DNA of 64,000 nt from Bryopsis sp. KO-2023 (lineage: Eukaryota > Chlorophyta > Ulvophyceae > Bryopsidales > Bryopsidaceae), in NCBI GenBank assembly GCA_030272585.1, contig BSYQ01000006.1, positions 501,001 to 565,000 of the forward strand. Direction: 5' to 3'. The translations under genes and the position numbers were made by a program. The notes beneath the pieces were generated by a model, which saw only the letters and a list, made by a program, of their open reading frames with translations, was not told the DNA's origin and searched no databases. This document shows, one piece after another, positions 1 to 9,190 of this stretch. Numbering within the stretch: position 1 is the stretch's first letter; each line of letters opens with the position of its first letter.

Positions 1-3000
1 AATGTAGGGTGAAGCCTCCAGCCTGGTGGGAGGTCGAGCCTATAGGCCACTGGTGATATTACGGCCTCAACCTTGAACGGCCCGATGAACCTTCGTCTGA
101 CCTTGGCCGGAATATGCTTGGTCACGGCCAAAGGGAGGTGGGCACTTCGGAGGCAAACCTCCTGTCCCACTGCGAATTCCACATGTCGCCTCTTTTTGTT
201 GGCGCTCTCACACATGGTCTCCTGGGCCGAAGCGTAGTTTGCTTTGGCCTCCTCCAGGTCTCGGTTCATTCGGCTCACCATGGCCTCGGCCGCCTCCACG
301 TTGGTACTCGGCCGGTCGGCCTCCAGGCCTCTTGGGTGTTGCCCATACATCAGGTAGAAAGGGGTGTATTTGGTGCTGGCGTTGACCGAATTGTTTGCAG
401 CAAATTCGGCCGTGCTGAGGTATTCGCTCCATGTCTCCGGCCTTGCTTCAATGTAGGGCCGAAGGAAGTTCTCCAGTGTTCGGATTGTTACCTCGCTCTG
501 TCCATCAGATTGCGGATGGTGAGCGGTTGACATCCTCAGGTCGGTGCCCACGAGCCGAAACAACTCCTTGTAGAACTGGCTCGTAAATCTTGGGTCTCGA
601 TCAGACACGATAACTTCCGGTATCCCTGAGGTGGGGAATACTTTGGAGAGAAAGAGCTCGGCATATCCTTTCGCCGAAACCTCCTTGGTGCACGGGACGA
701 ACTTGCACATCTTCGTGAGCCGATCCACAAAGACAGCCACGGCCGTGTACCCGTTAGACTTCGGTAAGTCAGTAACGAGGTCGGTCGTCAGCTGCTCCCA
801 CTTGTAGGCCGGAACCGGCAGAGGGTGTAGCAACCCTTTCTGCTTGGAATTCTCGGTCTTCATCATCTGGCAAGTGGGGCACGATTCGACATAGTGGTTC
901 ACGGCTCGGCGCCAGCCTCTCCACCAATGTCTTCGGCTCACAAGCTCGGCTGTCCGAGCTTTCCCTGGATGTCCCGCCATCGGCACATCGTGGTGGTCGT
1001 GCAATACCACCTGGCGTTTAGAAACCGGCACAACAATTTTCGGCTCGGCTCCAATGTCTTTGGCTTGATACATGAGCAGCCCATCTGGGGTCAGGGTGTA
1101 CCCCTGAACTGCTTGTCCATTGTCGAGTTGGGTCACGATTGGTCGAAGAATAGGGTCCTCCTTAATGGCGGCTTGCCAGTCTTGTGCCTCCCCGGGCGAG
1201 ATTTTGGCCCCCAAAATCGCATTGAGCCGTAACTGTGGTTTGCGTGAAAGCGCATCGGCCACGAAGTTAGCACGGCCCGGGAGGTACAAAATCTTCGGCT
1301 TGATGGACTGGAAAGAGCCAGCCTTCAACCAACGTGTTTGAGTCCGGGACAGCACACGTTGCTGCAAAAAGTGGGTCGCTGGGAGGTGGTCGGTGTAGAC
1401 GGTGGTGCCACCGGGGGCACCCTCCAGGTAGTGCCTCCACTGAGCGAGAGCGTAGGAGATCCCCAGAAGCTCCCGTTCGTAGGCCGAATACTTCTGCTCG
1501 GCCGAGTTGAGGGAACGACTTAGAAAAGCTACGGGCTGGTAGCCCTCCTCCTTGCTGCCTTGCATCAGGGTAGCTCCCAACGCGAAGTCCGAGGCATCCG
1601 TCGCCACCACATACGGCTTGGCCGGGTCAGGAATCAAGAGAACTGGGGCCGATGTGAGTCGGTCCTTGAGCGCTTGAAAGGCTTCGGCTTGGGCCGAACC
1701 CCATTCCCAGGCTTGGTCCTTCTTGACGAGCTTCTGAATAGGAGCTGCGATCCGGGAGAACTCCCGAATAAACCGTCGGTAATAGGACACCATGCCGAGG
1801 AAACTCCTGACCTCGGGCACCGACTGGAGCGGCTTCCAATCCTGGATGGCTTGGGTCTTGCTGCGATGTGGAGAGATACCGTCGGCCGAAATCCAATGCC
1901 CCACGAAATCCAGTTCCTTAACGGCGATGGAACATTTGGACGCCTTCGCATAAAGCTTGTGCTCGGCCAGCTTGTCCAGCACGAGCCGAAGGTGCTCCGC
2001 GTGTTCCTCCTCCGTCTTGCTATACACGATGATGTCATCCAGGAAGACCACAAGAAACTTGTCGTGGAAATCCCGGAAGAGGTCGTTCACCATCGCCATG
2101 AACTGGGGTGGCGCGTTGGTCAGGCCGAAGGGCACTACCTTGTACTCATAGTGCCCATACCGGGTCCGAAAGGCGGTCTTTTCCTGATCCTCGGCCCGGA
2201 TCGGCATCTGCCAGTACCCCGAGCGCAAATCCAGCCGGGTAAAAACCTTGGCTCCCTGGAGGCGGTCCAAAAGCTCCTCGGGCAAGGGAAGCGGGTAGCG
2301 ATTTTTGACTGTCCGCTGGTTGATCCAACGGTAGTCAATGCAAAAACGGAGTCCGCCATCCTTCTTGTTAGCGAAGAGAATGGGGGCACCCCACGGGCTC
2401 TTGGAAGGCCGAATCAACTCTCGATCCAACATGTAATCGAGTTGTTTTCGGACCTCAGCGAGTTCGGCGGGAGAAAGTTTGTACATGGGCCGAAAGATCG
2501 GCTTCGTTCCTTCCTCCAGCTCGATCTCGAATTCGTGTCCGTTCCTGACCGGTGGTGGTCCTTTGGGCAGGTCAGACGCGAATACTCGCTTGTAATCGGT
2601 CAGGAGCCGTGTAATCGCTTTTGAGAGTTCCGGCCGAACTAGCTTGCTGATATCATCCTTCGTATGTTCATCCGCTGGTTCGGCTCCGGCCTCAGTGACC
2701 ACTACCATTAACACTTCCGCTTGTCTCGCACGCGCATCCTTCATGAGCTTGGCCGCGGATGTTTGTTCCATGTCACCCACGTTCATCGTCTCCGTGGGCC
2801 GAGGTTTGTCCGTTAGAGCCAGAGGAAGGGAAATGCTTGTCCTTCCCCTCTGAACCGTGATCGTCCTTGTCCGGAAGCAAAGATCCGGATTCTCGGCTAC
2901 GAGCCACGGAATGCCCAGTATCATTTCGTACGCCATATCCGGGAAGATATGGAAGTCCGAAACAAATGTGGCTTGGCCGGAACGAAATCGGACATTCTCG

Positions 3001-3625
3001 GCTCGGCCCTGGGTTTCGCCCTTGGAACCATCCGCCATGACCAGGGTGCGGCGCTGCCCAATCGCCTCCAATCCCAGCCGGGTTTGTGTCTCGGTGGAGA
3101 CATAGTTTTCCCAGCTCCCGCTATCCACATATGCTGTCACCGGCTTGTTCCCCACTTGAATGGCTATTTCGAAGCCAGTGAAACGCCCCTTCGAACAGGT
3201 GTTGCCTGTCCGAGCTATAAAAGAAAAATTGTCGGCCACTGCAGAGTCGGCTCGACTTAGTGCCCCCGGCACTTGATTGGAATCCTCCACCTCTCGGTTG
3301 CCTTGCGGGCCGAGCTGTACAGTAGGTGGTGGTTCCCTAGATGGTACCCCGGGCCGTGTGTGGCCAGTACCATCGGCTCCCTTACTGAGTCCTGTTCCAA
3401 GGGACTCGGCTCGCGCTGCAGTCTCGGAACTATGCGAGCTGGAGCTGGTGTTTATCCGTTTAACATGCTCTTCCGCCTTATCCTGCCAAGTAACACTCTT
3501 GGCTATTTTTCTATCTTCTACTCCATCTGCTTGCTCCTCCCCAAAATCTTCCGGAACCTCGGCCCTGGTACCACCCGCATTTGTGTCCAGGGTAGGTGGC
3601 CTCGCGCCCCGGACCTTCAGTTTAT
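1..3625 (-). CDS. pol: Pol polyprotein of Ty3 element 1 (protease-RT-RNase H-integrase), C-terminus off the window
   Basis: Open minus-strand frame in -1 register to gag, from the gag end to base 1. In order: a linker; an aspartic protease with AYVDSGSWENYVS and MILGIPWL (about 2880-3150); reverse transcriptase with the catalytic FLDD at 2034-2045 and GIPHRS-type thumb; RNase H with TDAS, YSAYERELLG and ADALSR; integrase with an HHCC finger and the D,D-35-E core (TTDLVTDLP, VSDRDPRFTS, HPQSDGQSEV); and the GPF/Y module at the edge (RRFIGPF, YRLDLPPGWRLHPT). Reading frame is consistent at 3155, 2045 and 23. There is no own start codon at the join, consistent with -1 frameshifting. Whether a chromodomain follows cannot be seen. 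Confidence 0.92.
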
Positions 3626-5881
3626 CGAACGCTTTGCGGCCGAGAGCTTGGGACAATTTCTGATCCCATGGTCTCCTCCGCATAAGTAGCATGATATTCC
3701 ACCCCGGCCTCCTCTTCCACTTGGTGTGGTAGACCGGCCTCCACCTCCTCGTCCTCCAAATCTTCCCCCACTGCGGCCACGGCCTCGGCCTCGGCCACGA
3801 CTTGATCCTCCACCACGGTTGCCTCCAATGTAATTGATACGATCCCCTTCGGCTTTGGTGCCAATACTGTTAACTCTTGATCGCCTATTCCAACGCTGCT
3901 GACCGCCTCCTCGGCCTCCTCCCGAGTTGTGGAGTCCTCGAATACCATCCAGGCGTTCGGCCATCTCGATCGCGGCCTGTACGTCGTCCCGAATGAAGCC
4001 AACCACTTGACTTCGAATCGGCTCGCGCAAGCCCGCTGTGAATGCACTGTATGCTTCAGCGTCACTCATATCCGGTATCCTGAAGCAAACGCTGTTGTAG
4101 CGCTTGATATAGTCCTTCACCGAGGTGGTCTGCCTGAGAGTTCGTAACTCCACTCGGGCATGTTCAGAGGTGGTAGTTGGTTGGAATAATTTTCGAGCCT
4201 CCTCGGCCCACGCACGCCAGTCGGCAAATGGTTGCCTTTGGCCCTCCATCACTTTAAGCTCGGTCAAGTTCATCCACTCGGCCGCAGGCCCCTCCGTGTT
4301 GGCACAGATTACTTGGAGCCAGTATGCTTCTGGGATGGCTTGGGCACGGAACCATCGGCCCATGCGCATCAGCCAATCGGTAACGTTGGCGGTACCGTTG
4401 AAGGCTCGTGGCATAGGCAATTTGACTTGCCTTAGACCATTGCCACCTGGTGCGTCTTGTGGCCCTCCGGGTAATTGTGGTCCAAACGGTCCTCCCGGTC
4501 CGCCAGGTCCTCCGGGACCTCCAGGTCCGTTCGGCCCGCCGCCAGGTCCATTTGGTCCTCCTCCCGGCCCATTCGGCCCACCAGGTCCATTCGGCCCGCC
4601 AGATCCTCCTGGTCCATTCGGCCCGCCACCTCCATCACCATCGTCCCCTCCTCCTCCTCCTGGCCGTCGTCTTCTTGGAGCATCTCGGAATCCGGAGTTG
4701 GGGTCTTGCTGTCCAACTGAGGCATAGGAACCCAGGCCCGCAAACGGGTCCGTTCCCGAATTGAATCCGACAGCTCCAACTCCCTGTGGTTGACTGGGTC
4801 CAGGGGGTGGTTCTTGACGTGGTGCCATGGGAGGTCCTTGGCCGGATGGCGGTGTAGGATTGGTGGCTTGGTTCTGGCCGCTGGGTGGCCTTGCGGCGGC
4901 CGCTGGGTCCCTTCGGCTCGGCCTCGGCCCGCCAGTTGGTGCAGAACCGGGCTCTCGAATGACAGGTCCTGGTGGTGGTCCGGCTCGCCGTTGGCTGGGT
5001 ACTCCACTGGGTGGCACGAGAATGGGTACCGCGGGTGCATTGCTGACGATAGGAGAAACAAGGGGCACGTCTTGAAAACTGGAAGACGGGGGTGGTCCGG
5101 GTGGCGCTTGTGTAGTTTGGGTCACAGTTTGGGTTCCGGCTCCGGCCATGTACACAGGAATGACTTGGGGCTGCGCTGGAACTTGCTTGGACCATAACTT
5201 CACGAGCTCGTCCACGGATGGGTAGTCTTCCCGTAGACACTTCGTTTCGACCCCGAGCGTCTCGACAGCGGCCCGCTGGTCTGCCACTTGCAACGTGAGC
5301 CTTTCGGTCCGGGCTCCAAGGTCTTGGAAATCTTGAGCCGCCTTGGCGGCCGCACGTTCTTGGGCCAGGTGCATTCGTTCTTCCATTTCGGCCACAAGGT
5401 GCCCGTTCTCGGCTTTGAGGTGCTCGAGCCGTCGGATGAACTCCTCTTCCAGCCGAACGCGGTCCTCCCAGTGATGGTCCTCCAGTTCGGCTCTCTGGTT
5501 CTCGAGGGCCGTGTTCATGGCTTCGGCTTGCTCGTTGGCTACTTGCCATTGTCGAGCTTCGGCTTCCTCGCGGGTGTGGTGGAGTTCTCCTCGCACTTCG
5601 TTGAGTGCTTGGTACAGCTCGGCCTGAGTACGTCCCGCCCATTCTTCGGTGTTGGCCGCCAGCTGGGCTACGGTGATAGAGGTCTCGTCTTGGTTCACCT
5701 CCACATGGTGCACGTTCTGGACGTTGTGCTGGATATTGTTTTGCACAAACACGCCTTGCACCGGAGGGGGGTCTTCTTCGGTCCCCAGGCTCATGCTGTC
5801 CCCTGCGCTCATCTCCTCCACTCCGTCGGGATAGGCGATGGCTTCGGCCTCTGGTTCGGCATAGTAGGGGACGAGGTCCAT
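3617..5881 (-). CDS. gag: Gag polyprotein of Ty3 element 1
   Basis: 754 codons from ATG at 5881. The capsid/nucleocapsid precursor packages the retroelement RNA into cytoplasmic particles. Visible parts: acidic N-terminus; long Glu/Gln/Arg-rich coiled coil at about residues 60-210; Pro-rich stretch to about 390; collagen-like run of GGPNGPGG units at about 410-475; a Ty3-type capsid domain at about 485-660 (the AFNGTANVTDWLMRMGRWF region); an Arg/Gly-rich tail; and one zinc knuckle, CYLCGGDHGIRNC, near the C-terminus. The knuckle is CX2CX3HX4C, one residue short of the usual CX2CX4HX4C. Gag ends ...RSIN-stop, and pol overlaps in the -1 frame just there, so Gag-Pol is probably made by frameshifting. 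Confidence 0.9.
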   Translation of the reverse strand: MDLVPYYAEPEAEAIAYPDGVEEMSAGDSMSLGTEEDPPPVQGVFVQNNIQHNVQNVHHVEVNQDETSITVAQLAANTEEWAGRTQAELYQALNEVRGELHHTREEAEARQWQVANEQAEAMNTALENQRAELEDHHWEDRVRLEEEFIRRLEHLKAENGHLVAEMEERMHLAQERAAAKAAQDFQDLGARTERLTLQVADQRAAVETLGVETKCLREDYPSVDELVKLWSKQVPAQPQVIPVYMAGAGTQTVTQTTQAPPGPPPSSSFQDVPLVSPIVSNAPAVPILVPPSGVPSQRRAGPPPGPVIREPGSAPTGGPRPSRRDPAAAARPPSGQNQATNPTPPSGQGPPMAPRQEPPPGPSQPQGVGAVGFNSGTDPFAGLGSYASVGQQDPNSGFRDAPRRRRPGGGGGDDGDGGGGPNGPGGSGGPNGPGGPNGPGGGPNGPGGGPNGPGGPGGPGGPGGPFGPQLPGGPQDAPGGNGLRQVKLPMPRAFNGTANVTDWLMRMGRWFRAQAIPEAYWLQVICANTEGPAAEWMNLTELKVMEGQRQPFADWRAWAEEARKLFQPTTTSEHARVELRTLRQTTSVKDYIKRYNSVCFRIPDMSDAEAYSAFTAGLREPIRSQVVGFIRDDVQAAIEMAERLDGIRGLHNSGGGRGGGQQRWNRRSRVNSIGTKAEGDRINYIGGNRGGGSSRGRGRGRGRSGGRFGGRGGGGRSTTPSGRGGRGGISCYLCGGDHGIRNCPKLSAAKRSIN

Positions 5882-6297
5882 GGTTGGACTCCGTGAGCAA
5901 GTCGTGGGTCCCGATTGCGAAGGGGTTCTTCGGCCGAGTTTGCCCGCCGGTTGCGTAGGTGCTCCTGGACTTCAGCGTAGAAACGCAGAAACTCCGGGTC
6001 GTTCCTTTCCTCTTCGGTGAAGCAGGAGTCACAGCTTCCGACACTTTCTGTGTCGTCGTTGTCGTTCGGCCCGGTAGGTGGTGGTACGGGGCTCGGCCTT
6101 CGAATAGGTGGTCCCTCAAGTCCGGGAGGTACGCCCTCGATAACGCTTGGGCCGCCGTAGCAAAAGGCCAGTTGGTCGATATAAAATCTTCTCCAATGTG
6201 GTGCGACCAGCTCCTCTGGCACCGTGAGATAACGGAAGTTTGGGTGTTCGTGTGTGCCGGCGGAGGACTGGGGCGAGGTAGGGTGGCTGTTCGACAT
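5809..6297 (-). CDS. Leader ORF upstream of and overlapping gag (element 1)
   Basis: A 162-codon ATG-started frame between the primer-binding site and gag, overlapping the gag start by 73 bases in another frame. It is Pro/Glu/Asp-rich with no recognised domain, cysteine cluster or membrane segment. It could be a real extra protein, an upstream ORF that tunes gag translation, or chance in GC-rich DNA; a longer open frame in the third register (4635-6362) shows how easily open frames arise here. The AT-rich Ty3 element also has a leader ORF of similar length overlapping its gag, but the two proteins do not look alike. Confidence 0.35.
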   Translation of the reverse strand: MSNSHPTSPQSSAGTHEHPNFRYLTVPEELVAPHWRRFYIDQLAFCYGGPSVIEGVPPGLEGPPIRRPSPVPPPTGPNDNDDTESVGSCDSCFTEEERNDPEFLRFYAEVQEHLRNRRANSAEEPLRNRDPRLAHGVQPWTSSPTMPNQRPKPSPIPTEWRR

Positions 6298-6322
6298 ACG
6301 GGTGGTATGGGTCTTGGTTCCG

Positions 6323-6340
6323 GCTTCGGCTCCGAAACCA
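6323..6340 (-). other. Primer-binding site of Ty3 element 1
   Basis: Two bases inside the LTR the minus strand reads TGGTTTCGGAGCCGAAG. The AT-rich Ty3 element further right has nearly the same string (TGGTTTCGGAGCCCGAAG) at the same place, and both start with the TGG expected opposite a tRNA CCA end. Two otherwise different families therefore seem to use the same primer tRNA. I could not name that tRNA. Confidence 0.7.
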
Positions 6341-6342
6341 GT

Positions 6343-6732
6343 TGATACAAACGTTGGAACAATGATAGACTAGTCGAGTGGACTTACGTCTAGAGCACGG
6401 AAACACTTCTCAACAAGGATCTTTACAATATGTCCAAGTTACAATGAGGCTGTGGTCCGGGCCGAATAAGTATTCGGCCGGGCCGACAGCCTGTCCAACC
6501 CTTTCATCCAACTCAGCGTTCTAATGGCCCCTTGGCCGTGTCCTAATGGACCCTAAGCTGAATGTGAGGCTCCAGGCCGGACTGAGGGTTGCCACCTCAG
6601 AGGCGGCCTGGCCCTCTCCCTTATTGTGTGGCTATGATGATGGTGAGCTGGTTCGGTCCGACTACTGTCAGGCCGAACCACGTGTTGGGTGAGTGGGCCG
6701 AATCACGTGTCATACGACGGACGTTCGTATCA
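6343..6732 (-). repeat. 5' LTR of Ty3 element 1
   Basis: A 390-bp segment with TGATAC at one end and GTATCA at the other, the short inverted ends of an LTR (TG...CA). It sits just outside the primer-binding site of the minus-strand element and stops exactly where the RNase H coding frame of the neighbouring element resumes. The partner LTR is outside the window, so the ends rest on the terminal motif, the PBS spacing and the broken host ORF, not on a pairwise match. Confidence 0.75.
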
Positions 6733-7419
6733 TGTCTGGTATCCGTGGTTACGGACTCCAGGGTAACTTATTGGGCGCTCAAGAAGCTACGGGTGTACGA
6801 GCCGACTCTGGTTCCTGTATTACAGCAGATCGTCGAATTTCTGACGCGGACGGGGGCGCGGTTGTGCCCACGTTGGGTGGCCTCCCAGGACAATTTTCAG
6901 GCAGACGCATTGAGCCGCCTCCAGTCTCATGGCTGGAGACTCAATCCGGCTATTTTTCGTCGGTTGGAGGTTCACTTTGGCCCGGTTCGGATAGACCGGT
7001 TTGCCACGCTCAGGGATCGGCAAGTGGAGGAATACAACTCACGAACTTGGGAACACGAGAGCTCAGGCATCGATGCTCTCTCCCAGAGGGATTGGGACAG
7101 AGGCGTTTCGTTCGTTCACCCACCCTGGGGATTGTTGGAGAAAACTATCGACTTCCTCAACAACCTACCGCGAGTTCGTGCCCTGTTGGTACTGCCTTGG
7201 TGGCCCGGAGCAGTGTGGTGTCGCCACGTGATGAGCCTAGCCCAAGGAGGGATTTGGCTCCCGGATCGAGCAAGGACATTTTTACCTCATCCGGGGACGT
7301 GCAACCAGACCCCGTACCCCCCTTGGCGTTCGGTAGTGTGGATTATCAACAAACCGAAGAAGGTTTGGTTCTGGAAGGACAAGGTAATTCCCTTCGAAAA
7401 ATTGTCCTCGCAGTGTTAA
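6733..7419 (+). CDS. RNase H C-terminal part and following domain of a DIRS/PAT polyprotein (5' truncated)
   Basis: Open frame entering straight from the LTR junction. It begins with VTDSRVTYWALKKL, the RNase H middle of DIRS-group elements, then FQADALSRL, the conserved end of that domain, then the region typical of DIRS polyproteins (HFGPVRIDRFATLRDRQ, YNSRTWE, WWPGAVWCRHVMSLA), sometimes likened to a methyltransferase. The fold would degrade the RNA strand of the cDNA hybrid. The frame is intact to TAA at 7417-7419, but the start codon and the whole RT are lost to the Ty3 insertion. It overlaps the recombinase frame, which lies in -1 register. Confidence 0.82.
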   Translation, partial: CLVSVVTDSRVTYWALKKLRVYEPTLVPVLQQIVEFLTRTGARLCPRWVASQDNFQADALSRLQSHGWRLNPAIFRRLEVHFGPVRIDRFATLRDRQVEEYNSRTWEHESSGIDALSQRDWDRGVSFVHPPWGLLEKTIDFLNNLPRVRALLVLPWWPGAVWCRHVMSLAQGGIWLPDRARTFLPHPGTCNQTPYPPWRSVVWIINKPKKVWFWKDKVIPFEKLSSQC

Positions 7420-8507
7420 ACGAGGAGTTTGGACAGCAACAGTATGATTGGGAGCGTTTGCTAGAAGTGGATATACAATGGCCGTCTGAGATTGTGGCTT
7501 TGCGGCTGCATGTGGTGCCCGATTTGGTTCGCAAGATTATTGCATCGAATGCGCCGTCTGGACGGGATACTATTTTTGCAAAGTTTAGAAAATTTTGGCA
7601 TTTTATGCAGTCTACCAAAGGGAAACCCCCGTTTCCTGTACTAACCCCGGAGATTTATGAGTACTTGACTTTTTTGAAAGAGGAAGGAAAAGTGAGTCCT
7701 GTGTCCGCGCGCCAGTATTTGACGGCGATCCAATCCATGCACTCGTGGACTATGTTGGGCGCCTTGAAACTTTCGGACGAGGTGACCAAGAGGTTTATCG
7801 CGGGATGGGGCAAGGATTTGGCGGAACAATCACCGGAGAAGATTCCGGTGCAGCACTCGCCAGTGCCCTCCAGGGCGGTCCAATTTTGGTTATCTCTGGT
7901 TCGGGAACAGGATCTGACCCTTCCTCAAGTCAGAGATCTTTTATTGATGGTATTCGATTTCCTTTTCTTCGCTCGGGCGGATACGGCGTTCGCGGTTCGC
8001 CTGCAGGATCTGGAACTGGATGCGGGTGAGTGCACGATACATTTTATCGAGCGACGCTATAAATCGCATAATGCTTTTGAGTTGCGACGGTCGAGGCTTT
8101 TTCCTTGTTCGGGGTGCCCAGAGGTTTTCGGGGCGTTTGAAAAGTTTTTGAAAGCGCGGAAAGAAAACTGGGGCCAGGATCACGAAATGGCGACGTCTCC
8201 ACTCGCATCATTATGGCGATTGCCTGGCGAGCCAGTTTCATTGGATGCGAAATTTGTGGCGAAGTGCTTCTCCAGAGTTATCTTGAATTTTGGGGACGCA
8301 AGTGGATTGCCTAAGGGTTGTGTGTATGGCCATCACTCTCTTCGTCGGGGCGGCGCATCCGCAATGTATGCGATTGGGATTAGTGAAGGGGACATTAAAT
8401 TTTGGGGGGGGTGGTCTGCATCGTCGACGGCCGTTTGGTCGTATATCGACAAAGCGCAGGTCGCGACGGAGTCCGACTTGTTATTTTTTGCATGGAAAAA
8501 ACGGTAG
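7320..8507 (+). CDS. Tyrosine recombinase of the PAT/DIRS element
   Basis: Lambda-integrase-type recombinase that would insert the circular cDNA of this retroelement without target duplication. An N-terminal SAM-like core-binding region (about 7500-7800; TIFAKFRKFWHFMQS, PVSARQYLTAIQSMHSW) is followed by the catalytic domain: first Arg in FFARADTAF, then HSLRRGGASA (H-x-x-R), FWGGW, and the nucleophile in AVWSYIDKAQ. All expected R-H-R-W-Y positions are present, and the frame ends at TAG 8505-8507. The frame is open far to the left but has no convincing ATG before the core-binding domain, so translation may start upstream or depend on the overlapping RNase H frame; the start given is approximate. 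Confidence 0.85.
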   Translation, partial: PLAFGSVDYQQTEEGLVLEGQGNSLRKIVLAVLNEEFGQQQYDWERLLEVDIQWPSEIVALRLHVVPDLVRKIIASNAPSGRDTIFAKFRKFWHFMQSTKGKPPFPVLTPEIYEYLTFLKEEGKVSPVSARQYLTAIQSMHSWTMLGALKLSDEVTKRFIAGWGKDLAEQSPEKIPVQHSPVPSRAVQFWLSLVREQDLTLPQVRDLLLMVFDFLFFARADTAFAVRLQDLELDAGECTIHFIERRYKSHNAFELRRSRLFPCSGCPEVFGAFEKFLKARKENWGQDHEMATSPLASLWRLPGEPVSLDAKFVAKCFSRVILNFGDASGLPKGCVYGHHSLRRGGASAMYAIGISEGDIKFWGGWSASSTAVWSYIDKAQVATESDLLFFAWKKR

Positions 8508-8598
8508 CTGAATTATTTTATTAAGTAGTTATTAGGGACAGCTGGGGACCGTTTTTTTCATGGTATTTGATTCCTTACTGCTTACTTGTGAGTTAAGG

Positions 8599-8681
8599 GG
8601 CATTTAGTATTAATATGTTTAGCCTTTTGTGAAGAGAACTCCTCCAGCTTTTCTGGGTGGGATCCTCATGAAGTGGGTTAA
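8599..8681 (+). repeat. B1 copy of the split direct repeat
   Basis: 83 bp, starting GGCATTTAGTATTAATATG and ending GAAGTGGGTTAA, identical base for base with 9108-9190. It lies 91 bp after the recombinase stop codon. Confidence 0.9.
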
Positions 8682-9107
8682 TGGCTAGTACGGTTAGTAC
8701 GATAGGTTAAAGAACGCAATGACTCAGGGTGGGACGAAAAGCCATCCCTGGAAGGGACAGGTGACGCCAGTTGGGGATCCAGTTGGGCTGGATCTTAGAA
8801 TGATCAAGGGAGTAGTTCGCTTAAAAGAGGGCGGTTTTCATATTACAATCGAGGTTTTTCTCCCGCCCATATTTTTTTCCTTTTTTCGCGGGACTCAGTG
8901 GAAAAATTTCCCCCCCCCTTTTTTGTTCGGTTTATATTGGGTAGTCAGCCTGGTGGGCTTTCTCCCCTGAAAGTTTGTGTTTTTGTTTTTTCCAGTCCAT
9001 TTTGTTTGGTGGAAAATGAGTCTGTCAAATTTATGCTTGTTAATGAGGGTTTGGAATGGTTAGGTTTGGGGACAAACAAACAAACAGTTCGAAGTGTAAA
9101 CCAATAT

Positions 9108-9190
9108 GGCATTTAGTATTAATATGTTTAGCCTTTTGTGAAGAGAACTCCTCCAGCTTTTCTGGGTGGGATCCTCATGAAGTGGGTTAA
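9108..9190 (+). repeat. B2 copy of the split direct repeat (right end of the PAT-type element)
   Basis: Second identical 83-bp copy; in PAT/Ngaro architecture this is the outer right end. Sequence after 9190 differs from that after B1, which marks the element boundary. Confidence 0.85.

Larger units (their letters stand above)
1..6732 (-). mobile_element. Ty3/gypsy LTR retrotransposon 1 (GC-rich), cut by the left window edge
   Basis: A long retroelement read right to left: 5' LTR (6343-6732), primer-binding site (6323-6340), leader ORF (5809-6297), gag (3617-5881) and pol (from about 3625 to position 1). Domain order protease, RT, RNase H, integrase marks Ty3/gypsy. The pol frame can be followed to base 1 without a frameshift: codon positions at the protease, the RT FLDD box and the final GPF/Y region all agree. 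So the element looks intact as far as visible; the chromodomain (if any), polypurine tract and 3' LTR lie outside. It is rich in Gly/Pro/Arg codons, unlike the AT-rich element at 51567. The LTR ends abruptly inside the RNase H frame of the next element, so this one inserted there later. Confidence 0.93.
6733..9190 (+). mobile_element. PAT/DIRS-type tyrosine-recombinase retrotransposon, 5' part displaced by Ty3 element 1
   Basis: The right-hand part of a YR retrotransposon: the C-terminal half of RNase H and its trailing domain (to 7419), a tyrosine recombinase (to 8507), then the pattern B1 (8599-8681), A2 (8682-9107), B2 (9108-9190). B1 and B2 are identical over 83 bp. A block repeated downstream of the ORFs around an A2 spacer is the split-direct-repeat end described for PAT/Ngaro and the green-algal TOC elements. 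RT and the A1 copy are missing because Ty3 element 1 sits at 6732; they should reappear beyond the left edge of the window. Confidence 0.82.

Noticed and set aside
1560-2624. 354-codon plus-strand frame
   Set aside because: Antisense to the RT/RNase H part of pol; no domain of its own.
4635-6362. 575-codon open frame on the minus strand overlapping gag
   Set aside because: Low-complexity Arg/Pro/Ser product in the third frame of a GC-rich gag. No domain; the gag frame has the coiled coil, capsid and knuckle.
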